Shown: positions 1 to 8,702 of the stretch, piece after piece | Layout: each line of letters opens with the position of its first letter | Position numbering within the stretch: the stretch's first letter is position 1 | Assembly: GCF_000022905.1 (NCBI RefSeq) | Contig: NC_012590.1 | Span: 744,001-808,000 of the forward strand | Source of the DNA: Corynebacterium aurimucosum ATCC 700975 | Lineage (GTDB): Bacteria > Actinomycetota > Actinomycetes > Mycobacteriales > Mycobacteriaceae | Direction: 5' to 3' | Length of the DNA: 64,000 nucleotides | Position numbers and translations under genes: made by a program | Notes under the pieces: generated by a model | Databases searched by the model: none | What the model saw: only the letters and a program-made list of their open reading frames with translations | What the model was told of the DNA's origin: nothing

Positions 1-766
1 GTCCATGGAGAACATGATGAACCGCCTCAACGTGCCGGATGATGTGCCGATTGAGGCGAAGATGGTCTCTAACTCCATCAAGGGTGCGCAGGCACAGGTG
101 GAGAACCAGAACTTTGAGATGCGTAAGAACGTGCTCAAGTACGATGAGGTACTCAATGAGCAGCGCAAGGTGGTATACGCCACCCGCCACGACATCCTCG
201 AGGCCAGCGACATCAAGGACAACATCCGCGAGATGATCAACGACACCGTGTCTGCTTACGTGGCGGGCGCGACAGCCACCGGCTACGTGGAGGACTGGAA
301 CCTAGACGAGCTATGGAATGCACTGGAGTCCCTCTACGGGCCGACCATGACGCACGAGGAGCTTGTCGACGGTACCGAGTACGGCTCCGCCGGCGAGATC
401 TCTGCGGAGCAGCTGCGCGATGCACTGCTGTCTGATGCGAATTCCGAGTATGACCAACTCGAAGAAGCCGTGAGCGCCATCGGTGGCGAGAGCCAGATGC
501 GCAATACCGAGCGCATGATCATCCTGCCGATTATTGACCAGAAGTGGCGCGAGCACCTCTATGAGATGGATTACCTCAAGGAAGGTATCGGTCTGCGTGC
601 CATGGCGCAGCGCGATCCTCTGGTGGAGTACCAGAAGGAAGGCGGCGACATGTTCAATGCCATGAACGACGCGGTCAAGGAAGAAACCGTGCGCCAGCTG
701 TTTATGCTGCGCAAGCAGTTCAAGGCGCAGGAAGAGGCGAGCGCCGCAGGCGAAGCGGAAGCATAA
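1..766 (+). CDS. secA1: Protein translocase ATPase SecA1, C-terminal part (gene starts before the window)
   Basis: SecA is the cytosolic ATPase that pushes unfolded preproteins through SecYEG. Only the last ~254 codons are here; the frame is open to the left edge. The segment matches the helical scaffold/helical wing region: the stretches [19 protein letters not shown] and [22 protein letters not shown] are signature SecA sequences. It ends in [14 protein letters not shown] with no C-terminal CxC zinc finger, as is usual for actinobacterial SecA1. A strong hairpin terminator follows. Identity is firm; SecA1 rather than SecA2 is inferred from the synteny to the right (Rv3235, aroA, sigH). Confidence 0.95.
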   Translation, partial: SMENMMNRLNVPDDVPIEAKMVSNSIKGAQAQVENQNFEMRKNVLKYDEVLNEQRKVVYATRHDILEASDIKDNIREMINDTVSAYVAGATATGYVEDWNLDELWNALESLYGPTMTHEELVDGTEYGSAGEISAEQLRDALLSDANSEYDQLEEAVSAIGGESQMRNTERMIILPIIDQKWREHLYEMDYLKEGIGLRAMAQRDPLVEYQKEGGDMFNAMNDAVKEETVRQLFMLRKQFKAQEEASAAGEAEA

Positions 767-800
767 GGCAACGTTGATGCGCCAGCGTTAGCCAACGCAA

Positions 801-836
801 GACGCCGTGGGAATCGTTCCCCACGGCGTCTTTTTA
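801..836 (+). terminator. Rho-independent terminator of secA1
   Basis: Near-perfect inverted repeat GACGCCGTGG...CCACGGCGTC followed by TTTTT, 35 bases after the secA stop. A smaller hairpin (GCGTT/AACGC) lies just before it. Confidence 0.9.
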
Positions 837-899
837 TTGGAAGTAGTTAGGTATATACTGGCAGAACATTAATTGTTGTTCTTCGGAGGTTGAGTTAGT

Positions 900-1259
900 A
901 TGCGCCGCTTCTCTCTGCGAGTAGGTCTATCCGTGTTCGCATCTGCCACCCTGCTGGGCGGCGGCGCAGCTGCTTCGGCTGTGGAACTTGCTCCAGAAGA
1001 GCAGTGCCAGCTGGCCTCCGTATTAGGCTCTCAGAGCGATAACTCCTTGGAGGACGCTGAACTCAGCTCACAGGATGTCGTCTCCACTCAGTGTGGCGCG
1101 GTGTCTGAACCGGAAAGCCTTGATGAAGCTACTGCGAAGCTTCCCGTGGTGGGAGCCACCATGTTTGGCGGCATCAGCCTAGCTTTGGTGAGCGCTTCTG
1201 CGGCCTTCGCCGGAATCGACTGGACACCCATCCTGATCAAGCTTGGATCGCTGTTCTAA
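900..1259 (+). CDS. Small secreted protein with C-terminal membrane anchor (unknown function)
   Basis: A 119-residue protein preceded by a good ribosome site (GGAGG). Residues 1-27 form a Sec signal peptide (MRRFSLRVGLSVFASATLLG...ASA, cleavage near ASAVE). The mature part is acidic with two Cys (CQLAS and TQCGA), which could form one disulphide. The last ~40 residues are hydrophobic (LPVVGATMFGGISLALVSAS...) and end in IKLGSLF, so the protein is probably anchored with a very short tail. Its architecture resembles the two genes at 2969 and 3328. I do not recognise a named family. Confidence 0.8.
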   Translation: MRRFSLRVGLSVFASATLLGGGAAASAVELAPEEQCQLASVLGSQSDNSLEDAELSSQDVVSTQCGAVSEPESLDEATAKLPVVGATMFGGISLALVSASAAFAGIDWTPILIKLGSLF

Positions 1260-1265
1260 GACCAG

Positions 1266-1288
1266 GGCTAAGCCGTAGCCTTTATTTC
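1266..1288 (+). terminator. Probable weak terminator
   Basis: GGCTA...TAGCC stem with an AGCCG loop followed by TTTATTT, immediately after the stop of the small secreted protein gene. Confidence 0.5.
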
Positions 1289-1327
1289 TAGGCCTCTCTA
1301 AAACCTCAAGAACCTCTTTCTCTAATG

Positions 1328-1732
1328 TCAGTGGGTGTGCAGGCCGCCCGAAAGTAAGCGGAATGACCGGAGGTATCGGCCGGTTGCAGCGCCGGTAAAA
1401 GCACGCCGTGTTGAGCCTAAGAGCACCGAACCGAAGAACTCACCATTTGAGCGCGCGTGCAAGCTGCGTAGCGTCATTCCTCCGTGCGATTCAGCCGCTG
1501 CCTGGGCTTTCCGCCAGGCGCGCACATGTTTAGTGATTTCCGGAGCAAAGCGTGGGTTATTGAGATGACTCAAAGGCCGCAAGGCAGCGGCGACTTCGAG
1601 AACTATGACAATGAGACCACGGATCTCTTCCCGCGTGGCCAGGTCGCGAGCTGTGGGCTCGCGCTCGTAGCGGATATGTTGCGGGGCAACATACAGTTGT
1701 AGGTGGCTCATGCCGGGGATGGGGGTGTACAT
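1328..1732 (-). CDS. Rv3235-family protein (unknown function)
   Basis: A 134-residue basic protein. The central RPLSHLNNPRFAPEITKHVR and the C-terminal SNGEFFGSVLLGSTRRAF segment fit the Rv3235 family, actinobacterial proteins that sit next to secA1 and whose role is unknown. No signal peptide or membrane segment is visible. The frame stays open upstream of the chosen ATG, so the true start may differ; a second in-frame Met begins MSHLQLYV at position 1711. Its place beside secA1 and near aroA matches the mycobacterial order, which supports the family call more than any motif. Confidence 0.7.
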   Translation of the reverse strand: MYTPIPGMSHLQLYVAPQHIRYEREPTARDLATREEIRGLIVIVLEVAAALRPLSHLNNPRFAPEITKHVRAWRKAQAAAESHGGMTLRSLHARSNGEFFGSVLLGSTRRAFTGAATGRYLRSFRLLSGGLHTH

Positions 1733-1953
1733 GTGAATCGCGTCCTCTTCCGCAATGTGCGGTACGGAGGAAGGCGCTGAAGCAAGGATCGAGGGATGGG
1801 CACAGAGAAGGAAGCTGGGTGCACGTTCATTGTGCCACGGCAGCCCCGTCTGCGGCTAGAGCTTTGCAGTGCATCGGCCGGTGAGAGCAGGCAGGCGGTA
1901 TGTTCGCTATACTTTCGGACGATAAACACAGTTCAATGCGAAGGGCAGATAAT

Positions 1954-2364
1954 ATGCGTGGACTCATCGTCGATTTTGTAGGCGTGCTTGACGGCACCGA
2001 GGAGGACGTCAAGCGCTGGAGGGAATTATTCGCCGCCGCGAAATCCAACGGAGTTGCCACCGCTATCCTTTCCAACGATCCAGGCGGACCAGGCGCGGAG
2101 CACATTCGTGAGTGGGAATACCGCGGCATCGTGGATGCCGTGGTGCTCTCTGGCGAGGTTGGCGCTGAGAAGCCGGACCGTGCTGCCTTCCAAGCTGCGG
2201 CGGATGCTATTGACCTGCCGATTAATGACTGCGTCATGGTGGATGACTCCATCGTTAACGTGCGCGCTGCTGTGGAGAACGGCATGGTGGGCATGCTCTA
2301 TACGGTCTTCGACCGCACAAGCGTTGAGGTCCAGGCAGTCTTCGACATTGAAGGTGAGTTCTAA
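1954..2364 (+). CDS. HAD-superfamily hydrolase-like protein with altered motif I
   Basis: A 136-residue compact HAD-fold protein. Motif I reads LIVDFVGVLDG: the nucleophile Asp is kept, but the second Asp (D+2, the general acid/base) is Val. Motif II is AILSND (Ser), the Lys motif is VGAEKPDRAAF, and motif IV is CVMVDDSIVNVRAA, all in order. The start at 1954 is preferred over an in-frame upstream ATG because the homologous part begins MRGLIVDF and AAGGG lies 8 bases before it. The cap domain is minimal. The next gene starts directly at the stop (TAA then GTG), so the two are co-translated. Phosphatase activity cannot be assumed with the altered motif I. Confidence 0.85.
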   Translation: MRGLIVDFVGVLDGTEEDVKRWRELFAAAKSNGVATAILSNDPGGPGAEHIREWEYRGIVDAVVLSGEVGAEKPDRAAFQAAADAIDLPINDCVMVDDSIVNVRAAVENGMVGMLYTVFDRTSVEVQAVFDIEGEF

Positions 2365-2883
2365 GTGTCGAAGGATGTGCGCGTCTTCCTGCCGGCTACC
2401 TTCGGCATGCTGGCTGAGCTTGAGGAGACCGGCCAGCTCGCCGCCCGCAGTGGTTGGGGTTTTGCGTTAACGCCCGCGTTGCGTGAGTTCTATACCGAAG
2501 GTGACGAGGAAGAAATTGAGTACTCTGCCTTCCTTGAAGCGTCCATGGCTTCATTGCGCCTGCTGGCTGTCGGGGATGAAGAAAAGTTTCCCCACCGACG
2601 CGTGGTCATCTCCGTCGACGTGGATGAGTCCGTGGTGACTCCGAAGCCGGACATGGGCGAGCCCGTCGTGGCCCTCAATCCCGCCACGATCACGAAGGCT
2701 AACCTGCAGGCCATCCACGTGGATATCGAGGAGTCCGAAGCCGCTACGGCCAAGGCTATTGACGCTATCGACAACGCTGACCTCGGGGATGAGGACGCTG
2801 AGCTCGCAGTCGGTGACGCTCTGGATAATTTCATGGCTTTCTATGACCCCACCGAACTGCCCATCCTCGTGGAGCTTCTCTAG
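2365..2883 (+). CDS. DUF6912 family protein
   Basis: A 172-residue soluble acidic protein starting with GTG directly after the stop of the HAD gene. The N-terminal half (VRVFLPATFGMLAEL...ARSGWGFALTPALREFY) and the following EEIEYSAFLEASMASLRLLA are typical of DUF6912, an actinobacterial family of unknown function. No transmembrane segment is seen. The fixed pairing with a HAD-like gene suggests a shared process, but the sequence does not say which. Confidence 0.8.
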   Translation: MSKDVRVFLPATFGMLAELEETGQLAARSGWGFALTPALREFYTEGDEEEIEYSAFLEASMASLRLLAVGDEEKFPHRRVVISVDVDESVVTPKPDMGEPVVALNPATITKANLQAIHVDIEESEAATAKAIDAIDNADLGDEDAELAVGDALDNFMAFYDPTELPILVELL

Positions 2884-2968
2884 GGGTCTTCCTGCCAACA
2901 ATCACCGGTGCCTCACGCGTGGTGCTACTCTAAGCCTCTAACGCCATCGTTTAAGAAGGAGCACCACC

Positions 2969-3274
2969 ATGAAGGCATCTCGTCTTGCCAGCCTTGTCAC
3001 TGCCGCTGCCTTGAGCACCGCTGCGCTTGTCGCCGTACCAGTTGCCGGTGCAGAGGAGCCTGCAGCGCCGATCGCGCAGGAGCACGCGGATCGCAGCAAC
3101 CCGACCCCAAAGAATCCGGATCCTGATACGGGTGTAACGACCCCATGGCTGCGAATCCTCGAGGGATCCTCGCAGGGGCCAGTAGCCATCGTTATCGCCA
3201 TCCTCTTCGGAATCATCAGCATTGGCTTCGCCGCCTACAAGGAGTTTGGTGATTACCTGCCCAAGTTGGGCTAA
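2969..3274 (+). CDS. Small secreted single-anchor protein (unknown function)
   Basis: A 101-residue protein with an excellent ribosome site (AAGGAG) 8 bases before ATG. It has an N-terminal signal peptide (MKASRLASLVTAAALSTAAL...AGAEE), a short Pro/Asn-rich extracellular stretch (NPTPKNPDPDTGV) and a C-terminal hydrophobic helix (PVAIVIAILFGIISIGFAAY) ending in a basic KLG tail. It has no Cys. It is similar in layout to the next gene and to the one at 900. Function unknown; a cell-envelope role is likely from topology only. Confidence 0.85.
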   Translation: MKASRLASLVTAAALSTAALVAVPVAGAEEPAAPIAQEHADRSNPTPKNPDPDTGVTTPWLRILEGSSQGPVAIVIAILFGIISIGFAAYKEFGDYLPKLG

Positions 3275-3327
3275 TTGTTGATAATCTGCGGGGGTAAAAT
3301 TCAGCTCGATCGAAAGGTTTCCTCAGA

Positions 3328-3933
3328 ATGTCTTCCTCTCGTCTTCGCCGCGTAGTCGCTGCCTCCAGCTTGTCCGTTGCGGTCCTTGCCGGTGGTGTCG
3401 CAGTCCCCACGGCGGGCGCGGTAAGCACCACCATCAAGGATGAGAAGTGCACCATCACCTTGAGCGAGGAGGAAGCCAGCGACCTGAAGAATGCGGAGTC
3501 GAAGGAAAACGATGTCGACAGCAGCTTGCTGAAGAATGGCCTTAAGATTTCGCCCAAGGACGCGGAGAAGCGTGCTCGCGACGTAGAGAACCAATCGGAC
3601 GAGCTCTACCGTGCTCTGGCTGACTATGAGGCGGAGCGCGAACTCGGTGATGAGAACGCCGTCAAGCGCGCAAAGAACAATATTGCGGTGGTAGAGGCCT
3701 TCCGTGGGATTGCGCCGGAGTACGTCAAGGCCCTCAACGCCTGTGCGAAGAAGGAAGAGTTCAATAAGGAAGAGGAGACCGGTGGCAACACCTCCTCCAA
3801 CATCGATACCGGCGGCGCTATCATCCTCGGCGTCTCCGGCGGCTTGGCCGTGATCCTTATGGTTCTCCGCGCGGCTGGCCCCTTCCTCAAGACCGTTCTG
3901 CCGCCGCAGCTGGCGGCAATGCTTCCGCTCTAA
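3328..3933 (+). CDS. Secreted helical protein with C-terminal membrane anchor (unknown function)
   Basis: A 201-residue protein. Signal peptide is residues 1-31 (...VPTAGAVS). The central ~120 residues are highly charged and helical (coiled-coil-like: EEEASDLKNAESKEN, KRARDVENQSDELYRALADYEAERE). Two Cys (KCTI and NACAKK) may form a disulphide. A hydrophobic segment (GGAIILGVSGGLAVILMVL) and a PPQLAAMLPL tail end the protein. It lies 53 bases downstream of the preceding small secreted gene with its own AAAGG site, so the two may be co-transcribed. No known family recognised. Confidence 0.85.
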   Translation: MSSSRLRRVVAASSLSVAVLAGGVAVPTAGAVSTTIKDEKCTITLSEEEASDLKNAESKENDVDSSLLKNGLKISPKDAEKRARDVENQSDELYRALADYEAERELGDENAVKRAKNNIAVVEAFRGIAPEYVKALNACAKKEEFNKEEETGGNTSSNIDTGGAIILGVSGGLAVILMVLRAAGPFLKTVLPPQLAAMLPL

Positions 3934-3986
3934 GACCTAGGAGAACTAGGCGCGATTAGGACGGGTAAAGCCCTTCCTTTACTACG

Positions 3987-4008
3987 CCTAAGGCCTTTAG
4001 GCCTTAGG
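3987..4008. terminator. Perfect inverted repeat between convergent genes (bidirectional terminator-like)
   Basis: CCTAAGGCCT-TT-AGGCCTTAGG is a perfect 10-bp stem with a 2-base loop. It overlaps the stop codon of rsgA and lies 54 bases after the 3328 gene. There is no long T-run, so its activity as a terminator is inferred. Confidence 0.55.
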
Positions 4009-5026
4009 CCCAATCAACGTTGGTGCGCAGAGAAGCCAAAAGGCCCCGCACTGCATCGCGGCGGCGCGCAGAAGCCGTTCCCTCCTCTAAGCTGAGGTCC
4101 AGCCCGCATTCGGGGTCCGCGGGTGGCCCGGCATGGGTGCAGCCACGCGGGCAATCCTCAATCGCTTTGGCAAGGTCATCGAAGACCTCAATGACGTTTT
4201 CCGCATCAATATGGGCTAAGCCGAAGGAGCGGATGCCTGGGGTATCAATGATCCACCCGCCATGCGGGGTGCTCCCTTCAGCAGGCAACCGCAGCGCCAC
4301 CGACTGCGTCGATGTATGGCGGCCCTTGCCCACGGCGGAGACTTCGCCGGTTTCGCGGTTGGCATCCGGTACCAGTCGGTTCACCAGCGTGGATTTTCCT
4401 ACGCCCGAGTGGCCGATGAGGGCCGTGACATGTCCATCAATTGCGGCACAGACCTGCTCCAGTCCATCGTCCACGCCAGCTTCCACCACGGTGACATCCA
4501 AGTCCGCAAACTCTTGGGCGAACGGAGTGGGGTCGGTGAGGTCGGTCTTCGTCAGACACAGGACCGGCTGGATATTGCCGGCGAAGGCCGCGATGAGGGC
4601 ACGCTCCACGAATCCGGAGCGCGGCGGTGGATCCGCCACGGCGCTCACGATCAGTAGGCGGTCCGCATTCGCCACCACGATGCGCTCATAAGGATCCGTA
4701 TCATCCGCGGTGCGCCGAAGGACGGAAGTGCGCTCCTCTAGCTTCACAATGCGCGCGAGGGTGTCCTTTTTACCAGAAGTATCGCCCACGACACCGACCC
4801 GATCACCGACCTCGATGGGCGTGCGGCCCATCTCGCGGGCGCGCATAGCGGTGACGACCGGACCATCATTATCAAGGGCAACTCCCCAGCGCCCGCGGTC
4901 CTTGGTGATGACCATGCCGAACTTGGCATCCTTGTGCTTCGGGCGGTCCTTCGTGCGGGGGCGCGAGCCTTTGCCCGGCCGGATGCGGACATCGGATTCG
5001 TCGTAGCTGCTCGCGCGCCTAGCCAT
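4004..5026 (-). CDS. rsgA: Ribosome small-subunit-dependent GTPase A
   Basis: RsgA is the circularly permuted GTPase that acts in late 30S maturation. The 340-residue protein has an OB-type N-terminal region, then G4 (LTKTDL) before G1 ([15 protein letters not shown]), G2/T (GRHTST) and G3 ([10 protein letters not shown]), which is the permuted order. The C-terminal zinc knuckle is [16 protein letters not shown] (Cys-x4... His... Cys). The start overlaps the aroA stop by 8 bases, which implies translational coupling. The aroA-rsgA pair is conserved in mycobacteria (Rv3227-Rv3228). Confidence 0.95.
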   Translation of the reverse strand: MARRASSYDESDVRIRPGKGSRPRTKDRPKHKDAKFGMVITKDRGRWGVALDNDGPVVTAMRAREMGRTPIEVGDRVGVVGDTSGKKDTLARIVKLEERTSVLRRTADDTDPYERIVVANADRLLIVSAVADPPPRSGFVERALIAAFAGNIQPVLCLTKTDLTDPTPFAQEFADLDVTVVEAGVDDGLEQVCAAIDGHVTALIGHSGVGKSTLVNRLVPDANRETGEVSAVGKGRHTSTQSVALRLPAEGSTPHGGWIIDTPGIRSFGLAHIDAENVIEVFDDLAKAIEDCPRGCTHAGPPADPECGLDLSLEEGTASARRRDAVRGLLASLRTNVDWA

Positions 5027-6302
5027 GGATCATGGCCTCCCACATCTTGGCGAATCCAGGGAGAGTCTTGGACGTGGTGTCGATGTCCTCGACCTCGACA
5101 CCGTCGACTGCCAGGCCGATGATGGCGCCAGCGGTGGCCATGCGGTGGTCGGCGTAGGAGTGCCACTGGCCGCCGTGGAGTGGGGCAGGGGTGATGCGGA
5201 GGCCGTCGTCAAGCTCGGTGACGTTGCCTCCAAGGGCGTTGATCTCCGTAGCGAGGGCCGCCAGACGGTCGGTCTCATGGCCTCGCAGGTGCGCGATGCC
5301 GGTCAGCGTCGACGGTGTTGAAGCCAGAGCGCACAGCGCAGCCACGGTAGGGGTGAGCTCGCCGATATCTCCCATATCGAGATCGACGCCGCGCAGGCCT
5401 GCGAGACCCTCCTCCGGGCCGGTGACCTGCAGGTAGGGATCCTGGCAAGGTGCCTGCGGAACGTACTCAACCTGTGCCCCCATCTGCTCCAGGATGCCGC
5501 GGAAAGAATCACCTGGTTGGGTCGTTTCCTCCGGCCAATTCAGAATGCTCACGCTGCCGCCTGAGACGGCGGCAGCGGCAAGGAACGGAGTGGCGTTGGA
5601 GAGATCTGGTTCGATGTACCACTCACGCCCCTCAATCTTCCCGGGCCGCACGACCCAATTATCCTCGCTCGCGAGCACATGCACGCCGGCCTCACGCAGC
5701 ATGCAAATGGTCATGAGAATATGCGGTTGGGAAGGGACAGTGCCGCCCTCGTGGCGCACGCTGATGCCGTTGCGGTAGCGCGCCCCGGCCAGAAGCAGGC
5801 CGGAGACGAATTGGGAAGAAGCGGAGGCATCAATGGTGACTTCGGCACCCTCCGGAATGCCATGGGGTGTGATGCTCAGCGGCAGGTTATCGCCTTCGAT
5901 GTCGACGCCCAGCTCACGCAAGGCCGTGGTCATCGTGGACATGGGGCGCTTCCGGGCATAAGGGTCACCGTCGATGACAACAGGCCCATCCGCCAGCGCT
6001 GCCACCGGAGGCAAGAAGCGCATGATCGTGCCAGCCAGGCCACAATCCACGGTCGCCCCGTGGAGCTCGCCCGGCGTCACTCGCAGGTGCGGTCCCCACT
6101 CGGAGATACCTACGCCCATGGCCTTCAAAGCTTCTTTCATCAGGTCAGTATCGCGGGAGACCAGCGGGTTGTAGATGATAGAAGGTGAGTCAGCCAACGC
6201 GGCGAGGATGAGGGCGCGGTTGGTCATCGACTTTGAACCGGGAACTTCCTGAGTCCAGGACAGCGGGCCGGTGGATTGGGGAGCACTCCAGAAAGCAGAC
6301 AT
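5019..6302 (-). CDS. aroA: 3-phosphoshikimate 1-carboxyvinyltransferase (EPSP synthase)
   Basis: Transfers enolpyruvyl from PEP to shikimate-3-phosphate, the sixth step of the chorismate pathway. The phosphate/PEP-binding [17 protein letters not shown] is near the N-terminus. Further family motifs are [56 protein letters not shown] and [11 protein letters not shown], in order. Met codons at 6323, 6311 and 6302 are all possible starts; 6302 gives [13 protein letters not shown], which fits the usual N-terminus. A start at 6323 would overlap the divergent SRAP start by two bases. No ribosome site is visible, so initiation may be leaderless. Confidence 0.93.
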   Translation of the reverse strand: MSAFWSAPQSTGPLSWTQEVPGSKSMTNRALILAALADSPSIIYNPLVSRDTDLMKEALKAMGVGISEWGPHLRVTPGELHGATVDCGLAGTIMRFLPPVAALADGPVVIDGDPYARKRPMSTMTTALRELGVDIEGDNLPLSITPHGIPEGAEVTIDASASSQFVSGLLLAGARYRNGISVRHEGGTVPSQPHILMTICMLREAGVHVLASEDNWVVRPGKIEGREWYIEPDLSNATPFLAAAAVSGGSVSILNWPEETTQPGDSFRGILEQMGAQVEYVPQAPCQDPYLQVTGPEEGLAGLRGVDLDMGDIGELTPTVAALCALASTPSTLTGIAHLRGHETDRLAALATEINALGGNVTELDDGLRITPAPLHGGQWHSYADHRMATAGAIIGLAVDGVEVEDIDTTSKTLPGFAKMWEAMIHG

Positions 6303-6321
6303 GTAGTCCATAATAAAGGGC

Positions 6322-6984
6322 ATGTGCGGAAGATTTGTTCTGTTCACCGAGTCCCTACTGGAGGAAGTCGGAGCGTGGGAGTCCATTACGGAAGTTCATG
6401 CGCCGGAAGGCCTGCCACCAGCACGTTATAACATTGCTCCGACCCAGCCCATCGCCATCGTGCGGGTTGCGGAGGAGACCGCCCGCGTGGAGCCAGCGCG
6501 CTGGGGGCTTATCCCGCATTGGAAGAAAAACCTCGACGGCCCGCCGCTGTTTAATGCCCGCGCGGAAACTGTGGCGCAGAAACCTTCCTTCCGCGATGCC
6601 TTCAAGGCGCAGCGCTGTGTCATCCCGCTGGATGGCTACTACGAGTGGAAGGCCGGGGAGGATAAGAAGGCTAAGAAGCAGCCCTATTATGTGACCGGGC
6701 CCGATGGCCTGCTGTGGGCGGCTGGTTTGTGGGCCACGGGGATGGAGAGGCTTTCGGCCACGATGGTGACCACGGATGCCACGGAGGAGATGGCGTGGCT
6801 GCACCACCGCCTGCCCAAGTTTCTGACTACAGAAGAGATCGCGCCCTGGCTGGCGGGGGAGGCACTGCTGGAGCCGAGCTCCGTGTGCGGCTTTCAGGCA
6901 CGCCCGGCAGACCTCGCGGTGGGCAACGTGCGCAACGACTACGCAGAGCTTATCGACGAACCACCGGCCACCACCCTCTTCTAG
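6322..6984 (+). CDS. SOS response-associated peptidase, SRAP/HMCES family (YedK)
   Basis: SRAP proteins cap abasic sites in single-stranded DNA by a thiazolidine crosslink through Cys2, protecting replication forks. The start is fixed by the invariant MCGRF: Cys2 must follow the initiator Met. Other active-site motifs are present: ARYNIAPTQ (Asn), YYEWKA (Glu) and LHHRLP (His). At 220 residues it is of usual length. CATAAT at 6309 could be a -10 hexamer for a leaderless transcript. It corresponds to mycobacterial Rv3226c next to aroA. Confidence 0.95.
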   Translation: MCGRFVLFTESLLEEVGAWESITEVHAPEGLPPARYNIAPTQPIAIVRVAEETARVEPARWGLIPHWKKNLDGPPLFNARAETVAQKPSFRDAFKAQRCVIPLDGYYEWKAGEDKKAKKQPYYVTGPDGLLWAAGLWATGMERLSATMVTTDATEEMAWLHHRLPKFLTTEEIAPWLAGEALLEPSSVCGFQARPADLAVGNVRNDYAELIDEPPATTLF

Positions 6985-6994
6985 TTCGCGAGAA

Positions 6995-7498
6995 CTAGTC
7001 GGCGAGAACGTCGGCGAAGGAGAGCTCCAGCACGCGGGGGAGATCCTCCGGATTCATCTCAATGTCGAGGCCACGCTTGCCTCCGGAGAAAAAGATGGTG
7101 TCGAAGAGCAGCGCGGTCTCGTCAACGACAGTGGGCAGGACATGCTTGTGCCCCAACGGGGAGATACCGCCGGGGATGTAGCCGGAGGACTTGGAGGCGT
7201 CGGCAGGCGCGGCCATCGTGGCCTTGGATGCGCCGAAAGCGGCAGCAGCCTTCTTGAGGCTGAGCTGGTGAGTGACTGGAAGGACACAGACGGCGAGTTG
7301 GCGTTTAGGGCCTTTGCCAGCGCTCAGATCAATGACGAGGGTTTTGAAAATGCGCTCAGGGGCAACATCGAGGGCCGCAGCGGCTGCCTCACCGAAGTTT
7401 TCGCGACCGCCCTCAAAGGTGGAGACGTGGTGGTCAATACCTGCCTCTTCGAGGAGTTTGAGGGCGGGGGTAGCGGCACGCGGGGTCTTCTTGGACAT
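6995..7498 (-). CDS. ybaK: Cys-tRNA(Pro) deacylase, YbaK/EbsC type
   Basis: Hydrolyses mischarged Cys-tRNA(Pro), or acts as a related aminoacyl-tRNA editing domain. The 167-residue protein has the family features KTLV (catalytic Lys region), VCVLPVTHQLSLKKAAAAFG and SGYIPGGISPLG. The start MSKKTPRA at 7498 is chosen over a Met 15 codons upstream because homologues begin with this basic TPA stretch. It is divergent from sigH with 37 bases between the starts. Confidence 0.9.
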   Translation of the reverse strand: MSKKTPRAATPALKLLEEAGIDHHVSTFEGGRENFGEAAAAALDVAPERIFKTLVIDLSAGKGPKRQLAVCVLPVTHQLSLKKAAAAFGASKATMAAPADASKSSGYIPGGISPLGHKHVLPTVVDETALLFDTIFFSGGKRGLDIEMNPEDLPRVLELSFADVLAD

Positions 7499-7535
7499 AT
7501 AAACCACCCTAGTCCGGAGCGCTAGGATGGTCGGT

Positions 7536-8141
7536 ATGGCCACAGAAACGACGAGCGAGATGCTTCAGAAACAGCGGTTGTTTGAGGAGCAAGCCTTGCC
7601 CTTGCTGGACCAACTCTACGGTGGAGCGATGCGTCTGACGCGCAACCCGCAAGACGCGGAGGATTTGATCCAAGAGACCTACCTCAAGGCCTTTAGCAAC
7701 TTCGATTCCTTCAAACAGGGCACGAACTTGAAGGCGTGGCTGTACCGCATCATGACGAATGCCTACATCAATTCTTACCGGAAGGCCAAGCGCCGCCCGG
7801 TGGAATCCTCAGCGGATGAGCTGAGTGACTTTCAGCTGTATACCACGTCCGGGCATGATTCCACGGGCCTGGAATCAGCGGAGGTCGAAGCACTCAAGCA
7901 GATGCCGGATTCGGAGATTTCCGAGGCCATGAATGACCTGCCGGAGGATTACCGCATGGTGGTGTACTACTCGGATGTGGTGGGTTTGGCCTATAAGGAA
8001 ATCGCAGAAGTGATGGGCACCCCATTGGGGACGGTCATGAGCCGCCTCCACCGCGGAAGAAAATTGCTTCGCGCGGCGTTGAAGGACGTAGCACGAGAAA
8101 AAGGCATTGGTCGCAACCACCCAGAGATGGAGGAGAAGTAA
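7536..8141 (+). CDS. sigH: RNA polymerase sigma factor SigH (thiol-oxidative and heat stress)
   Basis: A 201-residue ECF sigma factor of the SigR/SigH group. Region 2 is seen in [20 protein letters not shown] and [17 protein letters not shown] (2.1-2.3) then [20 protein letters not shown] (2.4). Region 4 is [17 protein letters not shown] and [22 protein letters not shown] at 7536 is preferred to 7527 because AGGA is 8 bases before it. The anti-sigma gene follows with a one-base stop/start overlap. In C. glutamicum sigH-rshA-whcE are neighbours and SigH controls thioredoxin, Clp and chaperone genes. Confidence 0.95.
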   Translation: MATETTSEMLQKQRLFEEQALPLLDQLYGGAMRLTRNPQDAEDLIQETYLKAFSNFDSFKQGTNLKAWLYRIMTNAYINSYRKAKRRPVESSADELSDFQLYTTSGHDSTGLESAEVEALKQMPDSEISEAMNDLPEDYRMVVYYSDVVGLAYKEIAEVMGTPLGTVMSRLHRGRKLLRAALKDVAREKGIGRNHPEMEEK

Positions 8142-8413
8142 TGGAACGCGCAACAGGACGCAATTGCGGTGCGTGTAACTCTCCCGAGGTTGAAGCGCTC
8201 TTTCGGGAGCTGTTCGATGAATCAACCAGCTATGCGCGAGCACTGGAAATCCGCGAGCATCTCGCGCAGTGCGATGCCTGTCAACAGCGCGTCGAGAGTG
8301 AAGAAGTAATCCGAGCGCTCGTGCGCAAATGTTGCGGGGGGCAGGCTGCACCGCAGTCACTGCGCCAGCGCATTTGCGTGGAGATTACGCGGACTGAGAT
8401 TACCTGGGGCTAG
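8141..8413 (+). CDS. rshA: Anti-sigma factor RshA (zinc-binding, redox sensor)
   Basis: A 90-residue ZAS-family anti-sigma factor that binds SigH until its cysteines are oxidised. The metal site is Cys12 then His40-x3-Cys44-x2-Cys47 (EHLAQCDACQQ), the canonical RsrA spacing. Extra Cys9 and a Cys64-Cys65 pair could join disulphide formation. It starts inside the sigH stop (TAATG), so translation is coupled and stoichiometric. Confidence 0.95.
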   Translation: MERATGRNCGACNSPEVEALFRELFDESTSYARALEIREHLAQCDACQQRVESEEVIRALVRKCCGGQAAPQSLRQRICVEITRTEITWG

Positions 8414-8471
8414 GGCCGCCGAGGCCAAATTAACGCTTAGATCAAGTTAGATAGGCCTCGGTGCAAAAGCA

Positions 8472-8513
8472 AAGGACTCGTTCCCGTCCTCGGAATGAGG
8501 AAGGAAACGAGCC
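8472..8513. terminator. Hairpin between rshA and the bL37 gene
   Basis: CTCGTTCC and GGAAACGAG arms form a stem with a one-base bulge and a 21-25-base loop, between two convergent genes. It probably terminates one or both transcripts. T-runs are weak. Confidence 0.45.
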
Positions 8514-8530
8514 CTAATTGATTGCTGACG

Positions 8531-8605
8531 TTATGCGTTAGGACGCTTGCCGTGGTTAGCGGACTTCTTACGGCGATCCTTGCGCTTACGGCCACGCTTG
8601 CTCAT
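8531..8605 (-). CDS. 50S ribosomal protein bL37 (24 residues, AURKAIP1/COX24 type)
   Basis: A tiny ORF that translates to MSKRGRKRKDRR followed by KKSANHGKRPNA. This is the very basic actinobacterial large-subunit protein bL37 seen in mycobacterial ribosome structures. A strong AAGGAG lies 8 bases upstream of the ATG at 8605. It is so short that automated gene callers often miss it. Its location between rshA and whiB1/whcE is conserved in actinobacteria. Confidence 0.93.
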   Translation of the reverse strand: MSKRGRKRKDRRKKSANHGKRPNA

Positions 8606-8702
8606 CGCGTACTCCTTCTGTTAAGGGTAAATGAACTTATTTAACTGTAGCGGCAGGGTATGCCGGGGTGTTAATCGGGGGGGTGCAGCTTTTGAGGACT
8701 CT

